From: CBDCFV01 sp965203835
GTDB lineage: Bacteria; Chloroflexota; Dehalococcoidia; Lucifugimonadales; UBA3495
Assembly (NCBI GenBank): GCA_965203835.1
Contig: OZ241919.1
Span: 1,488,001-1,552,000 of the forward strand
Reading direction: 5' to 3'
Length of the DNA: 64,000 nt
This document shows, piece after piece, positions 8,692-17,734 of the stretch. A program made the position numbers and the translations under genes. Each line of letters starts with the position of its first letter. Positions within the stretch are counted from its first letter, which is position 1. The notes beneath the pieces are model-generated. The model made no database searches, was not told the origin of the DNA, and saw only the letters and a program-made list of their open reading frames with translations.

Positions 8692-8783
8692 TGGTGGTCC
8701 TCGCGTTGTTCGATTGAGAGAGCTACCGGATTCATCCTACGCTATCATCCATACCGGTCGCCAGCAACAACAGACTGAATTAC

Positions 8784-8876
8784 TGCCTGAATCAGGATTA
8801 GCAGGATTAAAGGATTCACTGGATGCATAGGCCCCATCCTGAAAATCCTAAAATCCGGTAAATCCTGATTCAGACA
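8784..8876. repeat. Long inverted repeat, copy 1
   Basis: The outer arms TGCCTGAATCAGGATT (8784-8799) and AATCCTGATTCAGACA (8861-8876) are complementary in 15 of 16 positions and enclose further AGGATT/AATCCT half-sites. A second copy with perfect arms lies at 25638-25726. It sits in the short gap between the MaoC-like and PIG-L genes. Confidence 0.8.
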
Positions 8877-8949
8877 ATCTCGCCCTCCAACCGTCAGCGA
8901 CGGAAAGCGCCCTATGCTAAACTGGCTCAAATAACTGGAGGAACGGCCT

Positions 8950-9684
8950 ATGACAGACCATGAACAACCCGCGAATGCGTATATCCCTCCGCTGCGGCGC
9001 GCAATGGTGGTGGTCGCGCACCCGGACGACGCCGAGTGGATATGCGCGGGCACGGTGGCAAAGTGGTGCGCCGAGGGTTGGGAAGTGGTCTACGTCCTTT
9101 GCACCGACGGCAGCAAAGGAAGCGACGACCCTGATATGACCGGCGAGAAGCTGGCCCAAATCCGCGAGGCCGAGCAGCGGGAGGCCTGCCGGGTATTGGG
9201 AGTGAAGGAAGTGGTGTTCCTGGGGTACCCGGACTCCCACTTGGAGCCAACCATACAACTGAGGAAGGACTTGACACGGGAGATAAGGCGGCACCGCCCG
9301 GATGTGCTGGTGGCCGAAAGCCCCGCCCGAAACATAGCCCAAGGCTACTATGTGGCCCACCCGGACCACTTGGCGGCAGGCGAGGCTACATTAGCCGCCG
9401 TGTATCCAACGGCCCGGGACCGGCTAACGTTCCCGGAACTTCTGGAGGAGGGGCTTGAACCCCACAAGGTGAAAGAGGTCTGGATTGGCGGTGGTGGAGA
9501 AGGCTCGGATATGTTCATCGACGTTTCGGACCACATGGAAACGGCGATGGAGGCATTGAAAGCCCACAAGTCCCAGGTTGACGAGGAAGATGCCGCTAAA
9601 TACTTCCCCAAAGGCCGCGCTGACACCGCCAAGAAAGTAGGCTGGGAATATGCCGAGGCATTCAAAGTAATCCGCTTGGGATGA
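8950..9684 (+). CDS. PIG-L/LmbE family N-deacetylase
   Basis: A 244-residue protein of the PIG-L family, zinc hydrolases that remove acyl groups from GlcNAc-type or amide substrates. The zinc motif VVAHPDDAEW (His, Asp, Asp) is near residue 22 and the third ligand is in VAHPDHLAAGEA. Length is normal for the family. TGGAGGAA lies upstream of the ATG. In mycothiol or bacillithiol makers this family deacetylates the GlcNAc intermediate, but no ligase or transferase partner is nearby, so the substrate stays open. Confidence 0.85.
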   Translation: MTDHEQPANAYIPPLRRAMVVVAHPDDAEWICAGTVAKWCAEGWEVVYVLCTDGSKGSDDPDMTGEKLAQIREAEQREACRVLGVKEVVFLGYPDSHLEPTIQLRKDLTREIRRHRPDVLVAESPARNIAQGYYVAHPDHLAAGEATLAAVYPTARDRLTFPELLEEGLEPHKVKEVWIGGGGEGSDMFIDVSDHMETAMEALKAHKSQVDEEDAAKYFPKGRADTAKKVGWEYAEAFKVIRLG

Positions 9685-9746
9685 ACCGGAAAAACCCACT
9701 CAGTGAGACAATTTCTCGCTCTCTGCGTTGACAAGGAGGTGCACCA

Positions 9747-10505
9747 ATGGCATCCAACGGAAGGGTTGCAATCGTTACCGGCGCGGGCACCGGGGTGGGC
9801 AAGGCCTGCTCCTTGGCGCTACTGCGGGACGGCTACTCGGTGGCGTTGGCCGGACGCCGTGTCGAACCTTTGGAGTCAACCGTCGCCGATGCAGGGGAAG
9901 ACGGCTCAAGGGCCATCATCGTTCCCACCGACGTTGGCGACCCTGAATCGGTCCGGGCATTGTTCGAAAGGACTATGCAAGCCTTCGGCAGGCTGGACGT
10001 CCTGTTCAACAATGCCGGTTCCGGCGCCCCGCCCATCAACATGGAAGACCTGACTTACGAGCAGTGGCAGAGGGTGGTGGACGCCAACCTCACCGGCGTT
10101 TTCCTCTGCACCCAGGAAGCCATCAAGATAATGAAAAACCAGGAGCCTATGGGCGGCCGCATCATCAACAACGGCTCCGTCTCCGCCTACTCTCCACGTC
10201 CCAACAGCGCGCCGTACACCGCAACCAAGCACGGCGTCGCCGGTCTCACCAAGTCCACCGCCTTGGACGGGCGCAAGTACAACATCGCTTGCAGCCAGAT
10301 AGATATCGGCAACGCCGCCACCGAAATGACCGCGCCAATGGAAACCGGAGCCCTTCAAGCCCACGGCGCAGTTATGCCCGAACCCCGTTTCGACGTCAAC
10401 CACGTCGCCGACTCCGTCGTCTACATGGCCAACCTGCCCCTGGACACCAACGTCCAGTTCATGACCATCATGGCGACGAAGATGCCCTTCCTGGGGAGGG
10501 GGTGA
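9747..10505 (+). CDS. Short-chain dehydrogenase/reductase
   Basis: A 252-residue classical SDR. TGAGTGVG (residues 12-19) is the dinucleotide-binding glycine motif, NNAGS follows strand 4, and the catalytic pair is in PYTATKHG (Tyr-x3-Lys), preceded by a serine in INNGSVSAYSP. GRRVEP after strand 2 has arginines that suggest NADP(H). The AAGGAGGTG site is strong. It ends convergently with arsM. Substrate is unknown. Confidence 0.88.
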   Translation: MASNGRVAIVTGAGTGVGKACSLALLRDGYSVALAGRRVEPLESTVADAGEDGSRAIIVPTDVGDPESVRALFERTMQAFGRLDVLFNNAGSGAPPINMEDLTYEQWQRVVDANLTGVFLCTQEAIKIMKNQEPMGGRIINNGSVSAYSPRPNSAPYTATKHGVAGLTKSTALDGRKYNIACSQIDIGNAATEMTAPMETGALQAHGAVMPEPRFDVNHVADSVVYMANLPLDTNVQFMTIMATKMPFLGRG

Positions 10506-10523
10506 GGGAAGGGGGCCCTTCCC
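10506..10523. terminator. Possible hairpin between convergent genes
   Basis: GGGAAG and CTTCCC pair around a short GC loop directly after the SDR stop codon and before the convergent arsM end. No T-run follows on either strand, so its role as a terminator is uncertain. Confidence 0.3.
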
Positions 10524-10563
10524 ACCATTCCAAAAGCAACAACCAACCGTTAACTACGGAACA

Positions 10564-11370
10564 TTATCCCGGCTTGTGCGCCACGACCTTGACGCTGGCA
10601 ACGTTCAAGGGGACGCCATCCTCGTCGCACCGGACGTTCTCCTCCGTCAACGCAATGTCAACGAAACCGGCGCGTTGCAAGCGGTCCAAGTACACGCCCC
10701 GGGTCTCGGCCCCGGCTACGCACGACGCCCATGCTTCGGGGTCGGTCCTGGCCGGTCCTTCGTCGGTGACTGACATCATGTCGGAGATGTGGACCCGTCC
10801 TCCGGATGCCAACACACGGAAGGTTTCCCGGAACACGGCGTCCTTGTCGGGCGACAGGCAGACCACGCAATTGGAGATAACCACGTCCACGCTGGCGTCC
10901 GGCAGGGGCATGTTTTCCATTTCGCCCTTGACGAACTCCACGTTGCCGATGCCCAGCTTGGCTTGGTTGGCTCGCGCCAGTGCCAGCATGTCATCGGTCA
11001 TGTCCAGCCCGGTGACGTGACCCTCCGGCCCCACTTGTTGGGATGCGAGGAAGCAGTCGATGCCCCCGCCGGAACCCAGGTCCAGTACTCTCTCTCCGGA
11101 GCGCAGACCCGCCAGTGCGGTGGGATTGCCGCAACCGGCCGACGCGGCGATGGACTCGGCCGGCAAACCGGCAAGCTGTCCCTCGTTGTACAGGCGCAAC
11201 GCCCGGTCCACATCCGACGGACTGCAACAGGCAGCGCCGTCAGTATCATCCGACACTTGCGCCAACTCGATCACGCCCTTGGCCCGCGCCCCGTAGCGTT
11301 CCCTTACCAATCTCTTGATTTCGTCTGATTGAGTGGTCAAGGTTTCCTCCCTAATCTCCGCATTCTTCAT
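10564..11370 (-). CDS. arsM: Arsenite S-adenosylmethionine methyltransferase
   Basis: A 268-residue protein with the ArsM layout. GERVLDLGSGGGIDCFLA is the SAM-binding motif. The cysteines expected to bind As(III) are present: a Cys pair in AACCSPSD, SAGCGNPTAL, VISNCVVCLSPDK and the late Cys in ASCVAGAET. ArsM methylates arsenite to volatile or less toxic methylarsenicals. The ATG immediately abuts the stop codon of the upstream acyl-CoA ligase-like gene, so the two are one transcript. No arsR or arsenite pump is nearby. Confidence 0.9.
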   Translation of the reverse strand: MKNAEIREETLTTQSDEIKRLVRERYGARAKGVIELAQVSDDTDGAACCSPSDVDRALRLYNEGQLAGLPAESIAASAGCGNPTALAGLRSGERVLDLGSGGGIDCFLASQQVGPEGHVTGLDMTDDMLALARANQAKLGIGNVEFVKGEMENMPLPDASVDVVISNCVVCLSPDKDAVFRETFRVLASGGRVHISDMMSVTDEGPARTDPEAWASCVAGAETRGVYLDRLQRAGFVDIALTEENVRCDEDGVPLNVASVKVVAHKPG

Positions 11371-13023
11371 TTAACCCGACTCTTCCCTGATAACCCGCCG
11401 CAGCACCTTGCCTGCCGCGCTTACCGGCAGTTGGTCCCGCAGTTCCACCACGCGAGGCACCTTGTAAGCCGCCAGCTCGCGGCGGCAATGGGCGATGATC
11501 TCCTGCCGGGCTGCGTCGTCGGGGCCAAGCCCGTGGCCTTCCTTGAGGACCACCACAGCTTTGACCGTCTCGCCCCTGTAGTCGTCGGGCACTCCCGTAA
11601 CCGCCGCACCTCGTACCTGTGGGTGATTGTAGAGCGCCTCTTCAACTTCCCTGGGCCACACCTTGAAACCGGCGGCGTTGATTACGTCTTTCTTGCGGTC
11701 CACTATGTGGAAGTAGCCGTCCTCGTCCATGTGGGCCAGGTCCCCGGTGTACAGCCAGCCGTCCCGCAGCACTTCGGCAGTCTCCGCCGGCTTGTTCCAG
11801 TAGCCCGCCATCACCTGCGGGCCGCTCAGTATCAGCTCTCCTATCTCACCCTCCGGCAGCACCTCCAACCCGTCGTCTGCGTCGACAATCCGGGCCGCGG
11901 TATCGGGCAGGGGAACGCCGATGGAGCCCGCCTTCGCCCTCTGGACCGGGTTGGCGTGGGTAAGGGGCGACGTCTCGGTCAGCCCGTACCCTTCTATCAG
12001 GACTTCGTGACCGACGAGTTTATCGAACGCCTCCTTCACCGCCGCCGGCAGGGGCGCCGCACTGGTGCGGCTGGGCCGCAGTGAGGACAAGTCGTAATCG
12101 GAGACTTCTGGCAGGTTGAGAATGGCCAAGTACATGGTCGGCACGCCAAGGAATCGCGTGGCCCGGTAGTCCTGGATGGCCCGCAGCACACCGTTGGCGT
12201 TGAACCGCCTGAACAACACTATAGTTGCGCCCGAAGCCAGCGGAACGTTCATCGCACCGGCAATGCCGCCGATGTGGAAGAGAGGCAATGCCGTAATGAA
12301 CGTCTCGTTGCCCTCCTCGTAGTCGAACCATCGCCTGAACTGGAGGGTATTGGCGACCATGTTGTAGTGGCCCAGCATCGCCCCCTTGGGTGTGCCGGTG
12401 GTGCCGCCGGTATAGCATAGCAAAGCCAAATCCTGGTGCGGCGACATCTCCGGGCCGTGGAATCCACCGTCGGGCAGCGATTGCGCCTCAACCAGCGCTT
12501 CCATCGACAGGGTTCTCCCTGAGTCTGTCAAAGCTTCGGGAGTAGCGCCGGTCACTATAACCCGCTCCAACGCCGTCTCGTGGAGCGCGTCCCGCACAAT
12601 GGGATACTGGTCGGCATCGCAAAGGATGGCCCGCGCCCCGGAGTCCTGGAGTTGGTGCGCCAGTTCCTGCTCACGGTACATGGGGTTGCAGGGGACGATA
12701 ACCGCGCCGGCCTTCAGGATGCCGTAGAACCCGACGACCAGCGCGGGGCAATTCTGCATGAAGTAAGCGACCCGGTCACCCTTGCCGACTCCCAACCTGT
12801 CCAGCGCCGCCGCGAAACGGTCCGACGCTTCATCGAGTTCCTGGTAGGTCATCCGGGAGAGTTCCCGCTCACCTTCACCGTCGTAGTAAACCAGAGCGGC
12901 GCGGTTTGGGAACCGCGCCGCCGATTGCTTGAGGAGCCGGTGCAACGGGACTTGGGGGAAGGACAACCGCGCAGGCATTCCGGCGGGGTAGTGTTGCAAC
13001 CAGTTGTGATCCATTGAATACAT
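11371..13023 (-). CDS. AMP-forming acyl-CoA ligase (long-chain type)
   Basis: A 550-residue member of the ANL superfamily, which activates a carboxylic acid with ATP and loads it onto CoA. The P-loop-like LLCYTGGTTGTPKGAML, the GYGLTETSPLTHANP motif and YTGDLAHMDEDGYFHIVDRK with the hinge lysine region are all present. I chose the ATG at 13023 because TTGAAGGG precedes it; an upstream start at 13038 is possible. It is directly followed by arsM. Chain length preference cannot be read. Confidence 0.9.
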   Translation of the reverse strand: MYSMDHNWLQHYPAGMPARLSFPQVPLHRLLKQSAARFPNRAALVYYDGEGERELSRMTYQELDEASDRFAAALDRLGVGKGDRVAYFMQNCPALVVGFYGILKAGAVIVPCNPMYREQELAHQLQDSGARAILCDADQYPIVRDALHETALERVIVTGATPEALTDSGRTLSMEALVEAQSLPDGGFHGPEMSPHQDLALLCYTGGTTGTPKGAMLGHYNMVANTLQFRRWFDYEEGNETFITALPLFHIGGIAGAMNVPLASGATIVLFRRFNANGVLRAIQDYRATRFLGVPTMYLAILNLPEVSDYDLSSLRPSRTSAAPLPAAVKEAFDKLVGHEVLIEGYGLTETSPLTHANPVQRAKAGSIGVPLPDTAARIVDADDGLEVLPEGEIGELILSGPQVMAGYWNKPAETAEVLRDGWLYTGDLAHMDEDGYFHIVDRKKDVINAAGFKVWPREVEEALYNHPQVRGAAVTGVPDDYRGETVKAVVVLKEGHGLGPDDAARQEIIAHCRRELAAYKVPRVVELRDQLPVSAAGKVLRRVIREESG

Positions 13024-13161
13024 TAGCAATCCCTTCAACTGCCGTATGGTTTTATATGAAAGCTTTGGGATATTCTATTCAAGCCATCGCACTCAGAGGG
13101 AATGTTTGCTCAGACCAATTTGATTGACGCTTTGATAACCAGTGAAGACAGAGTGTTACTT

Positions 13162-13959
13162 CTAAGGAGCTATTTCAAACCCGGATCTACTCGGCATCTC
13201 CCAATGTCTCAACGAGGCAGTTCCCTGTTCGCCTAAGAATATTCCCTCTGTTTTGAGGTAGTTGCTAATGTTGTATTCGCTAGGCTGATTTGAGGACTTG
13301 GGATTAGAATAAAATGAGCTATTTCCGAATACTTGAGTCAGATATACTCTTCCATCTCCCGCTTTTGCGGCACCAACACCAATATGCTGCCACTCCGTGC
13401 GAAGCAAATTAGAGCAATGACCCGGGCTGTTCATCCAAGCCATCACAGCAGCCTTGCCGAGTTCCCAATCAGTCCGCCAGAGCCACGAAGTGCCGTAAGC
13501 AAGTTCACCACGCCTAGTGTTCCAAATGTTCTCACTAACATTTCTTGAGGAATACCCCGCTAGTCCTGCTCTACTTGATACAGTGCCATCGCCAATTCCA
13601 TCATGCGCTTGTTTATGCACCTTTGCCATGTACTTACTGTGTGACCGTGCGGCACTAACTAGCCCATCGTTGGGGACAAGTTCCTTCAAGCCACGCTTGC
13701 TACGCTCTTTATTCGTATAGTGGACAATGCTCCGTTCCACCTTGCGTAAGTCCATCCCCGCCGCCTCCATCTTCGGAATGTCTTTACGACGGATGGCCTT
13801 ATCAAACCCCTTCCGCAATTGCAATGATGGTGTGTCAAACACTTTGTTGCATCGCTGACATCGCCATATCATGTGACGATGTTGATGCGAACGTGTATGA
13901 ATCCGTGTACTAGCGCAATGCTTGCAAACTCCAATCCATTGTTGCTTGGCATCAGCCAT
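13162..13959 (-). CDS. Zinc ribbon + CAP-domain fusion, no signal peptide
   Basis: A 265-residue protein. The N-terminus carries a zinc ribbon with Cys13, Cys16, Cys34 and Cys37 (C-x2-C-x17-C-x2-C), like transposon or ribosomal zinc ribbons. Residues 75-215 form a CAP (SCP/PR1) domain with HSKYMAKVHKQAHDG, VSENIW, AVMAWMNSPGHCSNLL and HIGVGAA. CAP domains of bacteria are nearly always secreted, but no signal peptide or lipobox is present here and the zinc ribbon implies a reducing cytoplasm. Lower GC than its neighbours suggests transfer. Function unknown. Confidence 0.8.
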   Translation of the reverse strand: MADAKQQWIGVCKHCASTRIHTRSHQHRHMIWRCQRCNKVFDTPSLQLRKGFDKAIRRKDIPKMEAAGMDLRKVERSIVHYTNKERSKRGLKELVPNDGLVSAARSHSKYMAKVHKQAHDGIGDGTVSSRAGLAGYSSRNVSENIWNTRRGELAYGTSWLWRTDWELGKAAVMAWMNSPGHCSNLLRTEWQHIGVGAAKAGDGRVYLTQVFGNSSFYSNPKSSNQPSEYNISNYLKTEGIFLGEQGTASLRHWEMPSRSGFEIAP

Positions 13960-14099
13960 ACCAACCCCCTGGAGGGTCAGATACTATCGGTCTATCCTCA
14001 AATATGCCGAGTGCTAAGTCCACAGGCAACAAATATTGCCTCGCCATTGGCACTATTCTTAGAGGTTAGTTAGCAAAAGAGTGCTGAACATCTCCGGGG

Positions 14100-14963
14100 C
14101 TATGCGGCTGACCCGCGCTCCAGCTTTCCAAGCATGTCGTCCATGTCCTGAACGTACTCTTCCATGAGCCGGATATCGTCTTCACCCAAGTGGGCGTACC
14201 GCCGTTGCGACGCCACGTACTCCCCGACCGTGTTCTTGCGGGGGATCCGCTGCCGACGGAAAACGCCGTCTTTCCACTCGTACAAGGGCCACATGCCGGA
14301 GTTGACCGCCAAGCGGGATACCTCGATGCCCTTGTCGTCGTCGTAACCCCAGGACGGATTGCACGGCGTGAGAATCTGGATGAAGGCGGGCAACCGGCTC
14401 ATCGCGTTCCTCAGCTTCCGGTCCAGGTCCTGCGGATGGGACGTGGAGGCCGTCGCCACGTACTCGGCGCCGCTGTACATGAGCATCAGCGGGAAGTGCT
14501 TCGGGTGGCGCAGCTTGCCCGAAGGACGCACCCCGGTGCGGGCCAGAGGATGGGTGCTGCCGGTGGCGTGGCTGCCGCTGGCGGCATGGGCCTGGTTGTC
14601 GCAGACCACGTGAAGGTACTTGTACCCCTGCTGGAACGCCGTGGCCAGGTCTTCCAAGCCAAGGTCCACCTGTCCGTCGCCGTCGATGACCACTATGGGC
14701 CGGTCGATTCCCCGGATTTCCATGGCCGTAAGCATCCCTACGATGCCGCTGTCATGCGTGCCTAAGCCGCTGCGCTGGAGGAAGTCCCTGCCGATGCCGC
14801 AACCCTGCCCGAAAACTATCGGGTCTTCATCCTTCAAATGATCGAACACGGTCTGCATCACCAGCCGGGTCGCCAGGTTCTCCGGGCATCCGGGACACTG
14901 GTTGGCGGTGATGTTCATGTGGACCCGTTTGTCTTCGGTCTCCATCACCATTTTTATAGGCAT
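14100..14963 (-). CDS. porB: 2-oxoacid:ferredoxin oxidoreductase, beta subunit
   Basis: About 287 residues binding thiamine diphosphate: IDGDGQVDLGLEDLATAFQQ gives the GDG motif and CDNQAHAASGSHATG the downstream Asn. Cysteines in QCPGCPEN and GQGCGIG fit the beta-subunit cluster region. The frame extends upstream to 15098, but that part translates an intergenic palindrome; the ATG at 14963 has GGGAGGA and is the real start. It follows the alpha subunit by 160 bases holding a repeat element. Together with alpha and gamma-delta it would cleave a 2-oxoacid to acyl-CoA, CO2 and reduced ferredoxin. Confidence 0.9.
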   Translation of the reverse strand: MPIKMVMETEDKRVHMNITANQCPGCPENLATRLVMQTVFDHLKDEDPIVFGQGCGIGRDFLQRSGLGTHDSGIVGMLTAMEIRGIDRPIVVIDGDGQVDLGLEDLATAFQQGYKYLHVVCDNQAHAASGSHATGSTHPLARTGVRPSGKLRHPKHFPLMLMYSGAEYVATASTSHPQDLDRKLRNAMSRLPAFIQILTPCNPSWGYDDDKGIEVSRLAVNSGMWPLYEWKDGVFRRQRIPRKNTVGEYVASQRRYAHLGEDDIRLMEEYVQDMDDMLGKLERGSAA

Positions 14964-15044
14964 GGTGTCCTCCCTCTCCGCTGTCAGTAAGTATCCAAAA
15001 CTTGATGAACTACCTAACTCGTTGTTCCTGCGCCCAAACCCATC

Positions 15045-15090
15045 ATTCCCGCTAACGAACCCGTCATTCCCGCGAAGGCGGGAATCCATA
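15045..15090. repeat. Palindromic intergenic repeat
   Basis: ATTCCCGCGAAGGCGGGAAT at 15066-15085 is a near-perfect palindrome; half-units CATCATTCCCGC and CCGTCATTCCCG precede it. It belongs to the same repeat class as copies near 35.26, 42.56, 49.02, 55.28 and 56.56 kb. It lies inside the por operon between the alpha and beta genes. Confidence 0.8.
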
Positions 15091-15123
15091 CGCTCCAACC
15101 ACCGACGGGTAGATACGGCCAGG

Positions 15124-16383
15124 CTACAGGTCCTTGATCATCCGCTCCAGCATGTTCTCATCTTCAACCACGTCGAAGTGCCAAGCTGCTTGCTGGTCAG
15201 GGTGGCCTTGCCGGGCCGCCCTCAGGCCCTCTTCGGCCATGTACATTACGTCGTAGTGGGTAACGTCCCTGCCGCCCAGACCAACCGTCCTGCCCAGGAC
15301 CATCGGCGGGTCTATCTGGCCGAACAGCGCGCTGCGCAGGTCGTGGTACACTGCGGCCACGGTGTTGCGGTCCAGCACCACCACCGCTTTCACGTCCTTC
15401 AAAGCATTGATCAGGTCTTCACTGGGGAAGGGGCGGAAGGTATGTATTTTCACCAACCCTACCGCTTTGCCCTGCTCCCGCAGGCGGTCAACGGCGAACC
15501 GGGATGTGGCGGCTAAGGAACCCATCGCAACGACGGCCACCTCGGCGTCATCGAGGTTGTAAGTCTCGATCAACCCGCCGTAGCCCCGTCCCACAGCTTC
15601 CACATACTCTTTGTGGGTCTGCCGGATGACGTCCTTGGCAGTGACGTTCAATGCTTCGTCCAGTTGGTACCGCCGCTCCATGTACTCCCGGTCCACGTCA
15701 ATGTAACCGTAGCCGCTCATCCGGGTCCCTGAATAGTATTCGAAGAAGTCCAGGTTCTTGACGAAGTCCAGTTCCGGCGGCAGCACCAGCGGAGGCAGAA
15801 TGCTGTCCACCGCCTCTTGGGACGGCAACTGTATGGGATAGCTGTTATGGGACACTTCCCAACCGTCATAGGTGACGAAAGTCGGGAGCAACACGTCCGG
15901 GTGTTCACTGACCCGGTAGGCTTGGATAACGGTGTCCAGAACGTCCTGGGCGTTCTCGCAGTGGTAGTGAATCCAGTGGATGTCCCGGTACATGATGGTG
16001 TCCTGGTCGTCCGTCCGCACCACCGCCGGGGGCTCCAGAGCCCGGTGGGCCACCACCACAACGATAGGGACCCGGGCATAAGATGCGAATATCAGTTGCT
16101 GCGCCGCTATCAGCAGGCCTTCGGAGTTGGTCGCAAATGAAGCCCGCGCACCCGCTTGAGTGGTGGTGATCTGGGCGTTCATCACGCTGCGCTCGTGCTC
16201 CATCTCGATCAACTTGGCGTTAAACGTTCCCCTCTGTATGTAGCGGGAGACCTCTTCGCCCACCTCGTCCGAGGGGCCGATGGGGAAGTAGCACAATGCT
16301 TGTATCCGGGCCAGCATCAAAGCGCGGGCCGCAGCTTTGTTGCCCGTTAATGCCAACCGCCTGACCGGGGCTTGAGACGACAT
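15124..16383 (-). CDS. porA: 2-oxoacid:ferredoxin oxidoreductase, alpha subunit
   Basis: A 419-residue alpha subunit. The pyrimidine-binding domain has LTGNKAAARALMLARIQ and the TTTQAGARASFATNSEGLL loop. The transketolase C-terminal domain includes VAVVAMGSLAATSRFAVDRL. Length matches pyruvate:ferredoxin oxidoreductase alpha. It starts five bases after the stop of the gamma-delta gene, so the two are co-translated or tightly coupled. Pyruvate is the usual substrate, but branched-chain 2-oxoacids are possible. Confidence 0.9.
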   Translation of the reverse strand: MSSQAPVRRLALTGNKAAARALMLARIQALCYFPIGPSDEVGEEVSRYIQRGTFNAKLIEMEHERSVMNAQITTTQAGARASFATNSEGLLIAAQQLIFASYARVPIVVVVAHRALEPPAVVRTDDQDTIMYRDIHWIHYHCENAQDVLDTVIQAYRVSEHPDVLLPTFVTYDGWEVSHNSYPIQLPSQEAVDSILPPLVLPPELDFVKNLDFFEYYSGTRMSGYGYIDVDREYMERRYQLDEALNVTAKDVIRQTHKEYVEAVGRGYGGLIETYNLDDAEVAVVAMGSLAATSRFAVDRLREQGKAVGLVKIHTFRPFPSEDLINALKDVKAVVVLDRNTVAAVYHDLRSALFGQIDPPMVLGRTVGLGGRDVTHYDVMYMAEEGLRAARQGHPDQQAAWHFDVVEDENMLERMIKDL

Positions 16384-16388
16384 AGACG

Positions 16389-17444
16389 TTACTCCTCCTG
16401 GCTCCCCCGTTCATTTGGAGGGGCCTCCGGTGTCTCTCTGAAGCGTTGGCGGGAGGCCACCTCGCCGATATGAGGTTCGATGGTAATGGACTGGAAGTTG
16501 GGGTTGATTTTCTTGACTTGGTCCTCGTCCACCATGTCCAGGGCCGACCCCACGCAGACTTGGGCGCAAAGGCCGCAGCCCCGGCAGAAGTCCAAGTCTA
16601 TCCGGTAGCCTTGGTGCTCCAGTCCCTGCCGGACGATGAAACCGGTCCCGTCGGGGCACACGATTTCGCTGATGCAACTATTGGTGCAAATGCACTTGGC
16701 GTCTTCGCAGACGGGGATTTTGTCGCGCCACACAAAGGGGCTTCCCCGCCGGTAGCCCGGCAACTCGTCGTACCGGTCGAACCGGTAATACTGGGGAAGG
16801 TCTTCGACGTTCGCCCGCTGGAGGTGGGCCGGCTGGCGGTCTACCTGGAAGCTTACGCCCGCCACCTGTACCTGCTCGAAGGCTTCCTGGGCAGCCTGCA
16901 CGTTGCGCTCGCCGACGTTGCCGGGGAACGTCTCCCGGATAACCTCGAAAAGGTCGTCCAGGTTGATGTTCTCGGTAACCCTGGAGTATGCCCCCAGCAG
17001 CGTCAAGCCCACCGGGGGAGGGTCCCGTCGCAAAAGCCTGGTGGCGATGCCGGTGGCATCCACCGTCGCCACTACACCCTGCAGGCCGTATGGAAGGTCT
17101 ATTTCCTCCGGCGGCTTGGGTGAATTGACCAGCAGTACGCCTTGATTCATCCGACCGATGGCGTCGGCCACCAGTTCGTGAGAGTTCTCCTTGGCTGTCA
17201 GAAGCAACTCTTCCTGGAAGACTATGACTTCCGTGGGATGGTAGTTGGCGCAACTGGCCAACCCCGGTGCGTCGGACACCTTCAGGTAATTGATAACCGG
17301 CGCGCTGCGGGCCCTGGTGCCCGGGTACACATTGACGGCGACGAAGGCCCCTTCCTGAGCGTACAACTTGGCCAGCGCTTCCCCGGCCTGTACCGAACCC
17401 TGGCCGGACATGCAGACCAGGTTGAGCTCCTTGACCTCCGGCAT
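16389..17444 (-). CDS. porG: 2-oxoacid:ferredoxin oxidoreductase, fused gamma-delta subunit
   Basis: Residues 1 to about 180 are the gamma subunit (LNLVCMSGQGSVQAGEAL; SAPVINYLKVSD). The C-terminal third is ferredoxin-like: CRGCGLCAQVC is one standard 4Fe-4S motif, and the preceding cysteine cluster CEDAKCICTNSC is irregular. In many bacteria gamma and delta are separate genes, so this is a fusion with a linker of about 60 residues. The ATG at 17444 has AGGAGA eight bases upstream; 17450 is an alternative. It leads the operon gamma-delta, alpha, beta. Confidence 0.87.
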   Translation of the reverse strand: MPEVKELNLVCMSGQGSVQAGEALAKLYAQEGAFVAVNVYPGTRARSAPVINYLKVSDAPGLASCANYHPTEVIVFQEELLLTAKENSHELVADAIGRMNQGVLLVNSPKPPEEIDLPYGLQGVVATVDATGIATRLLRRDPPPVGLTLLGAYSRVTENINLDDLFEVIRETFPGNVGERNVQAAQEAFEQVQVAGVSFQVDRQPAHLQRANVEDLPQYYRFDRYDELPGYRRGSPFVWRDKIPVCEDAKCICTNSCISEIVCPDGTGFIVRQGLEHQGYRIDLDFCRGCGLCAQVCVGSALDMVDEDQVKKINPNFQSITIEPHIGEVASRQRFRETPEAPPNERGSQEE

Positions 17445-17734
17445 AGCCATCTCTCCTAACACATATCGCGCCTTGGCGCCGCATCCGGCCCAAGGCTGGT
17501 CACAATCTTACATGACGCCCGTTTAAGAATCAAACCTGAAAGGCTGTGGGATGGGCCAGCCGACATAGAGACACATTGAGTAATTATGTATGGGCCATTT
17601 AATCCTCGCCATAAAAATTGCTCAATGATATATCAGCCCTCATGTGATGATCGGTCGTCTATCGAACATAGCCGAGTATCTGCGGATTATGGCAAAATCG
17701 GTTAACATCCGGATGAATCGGAGGTGTATCTCAA

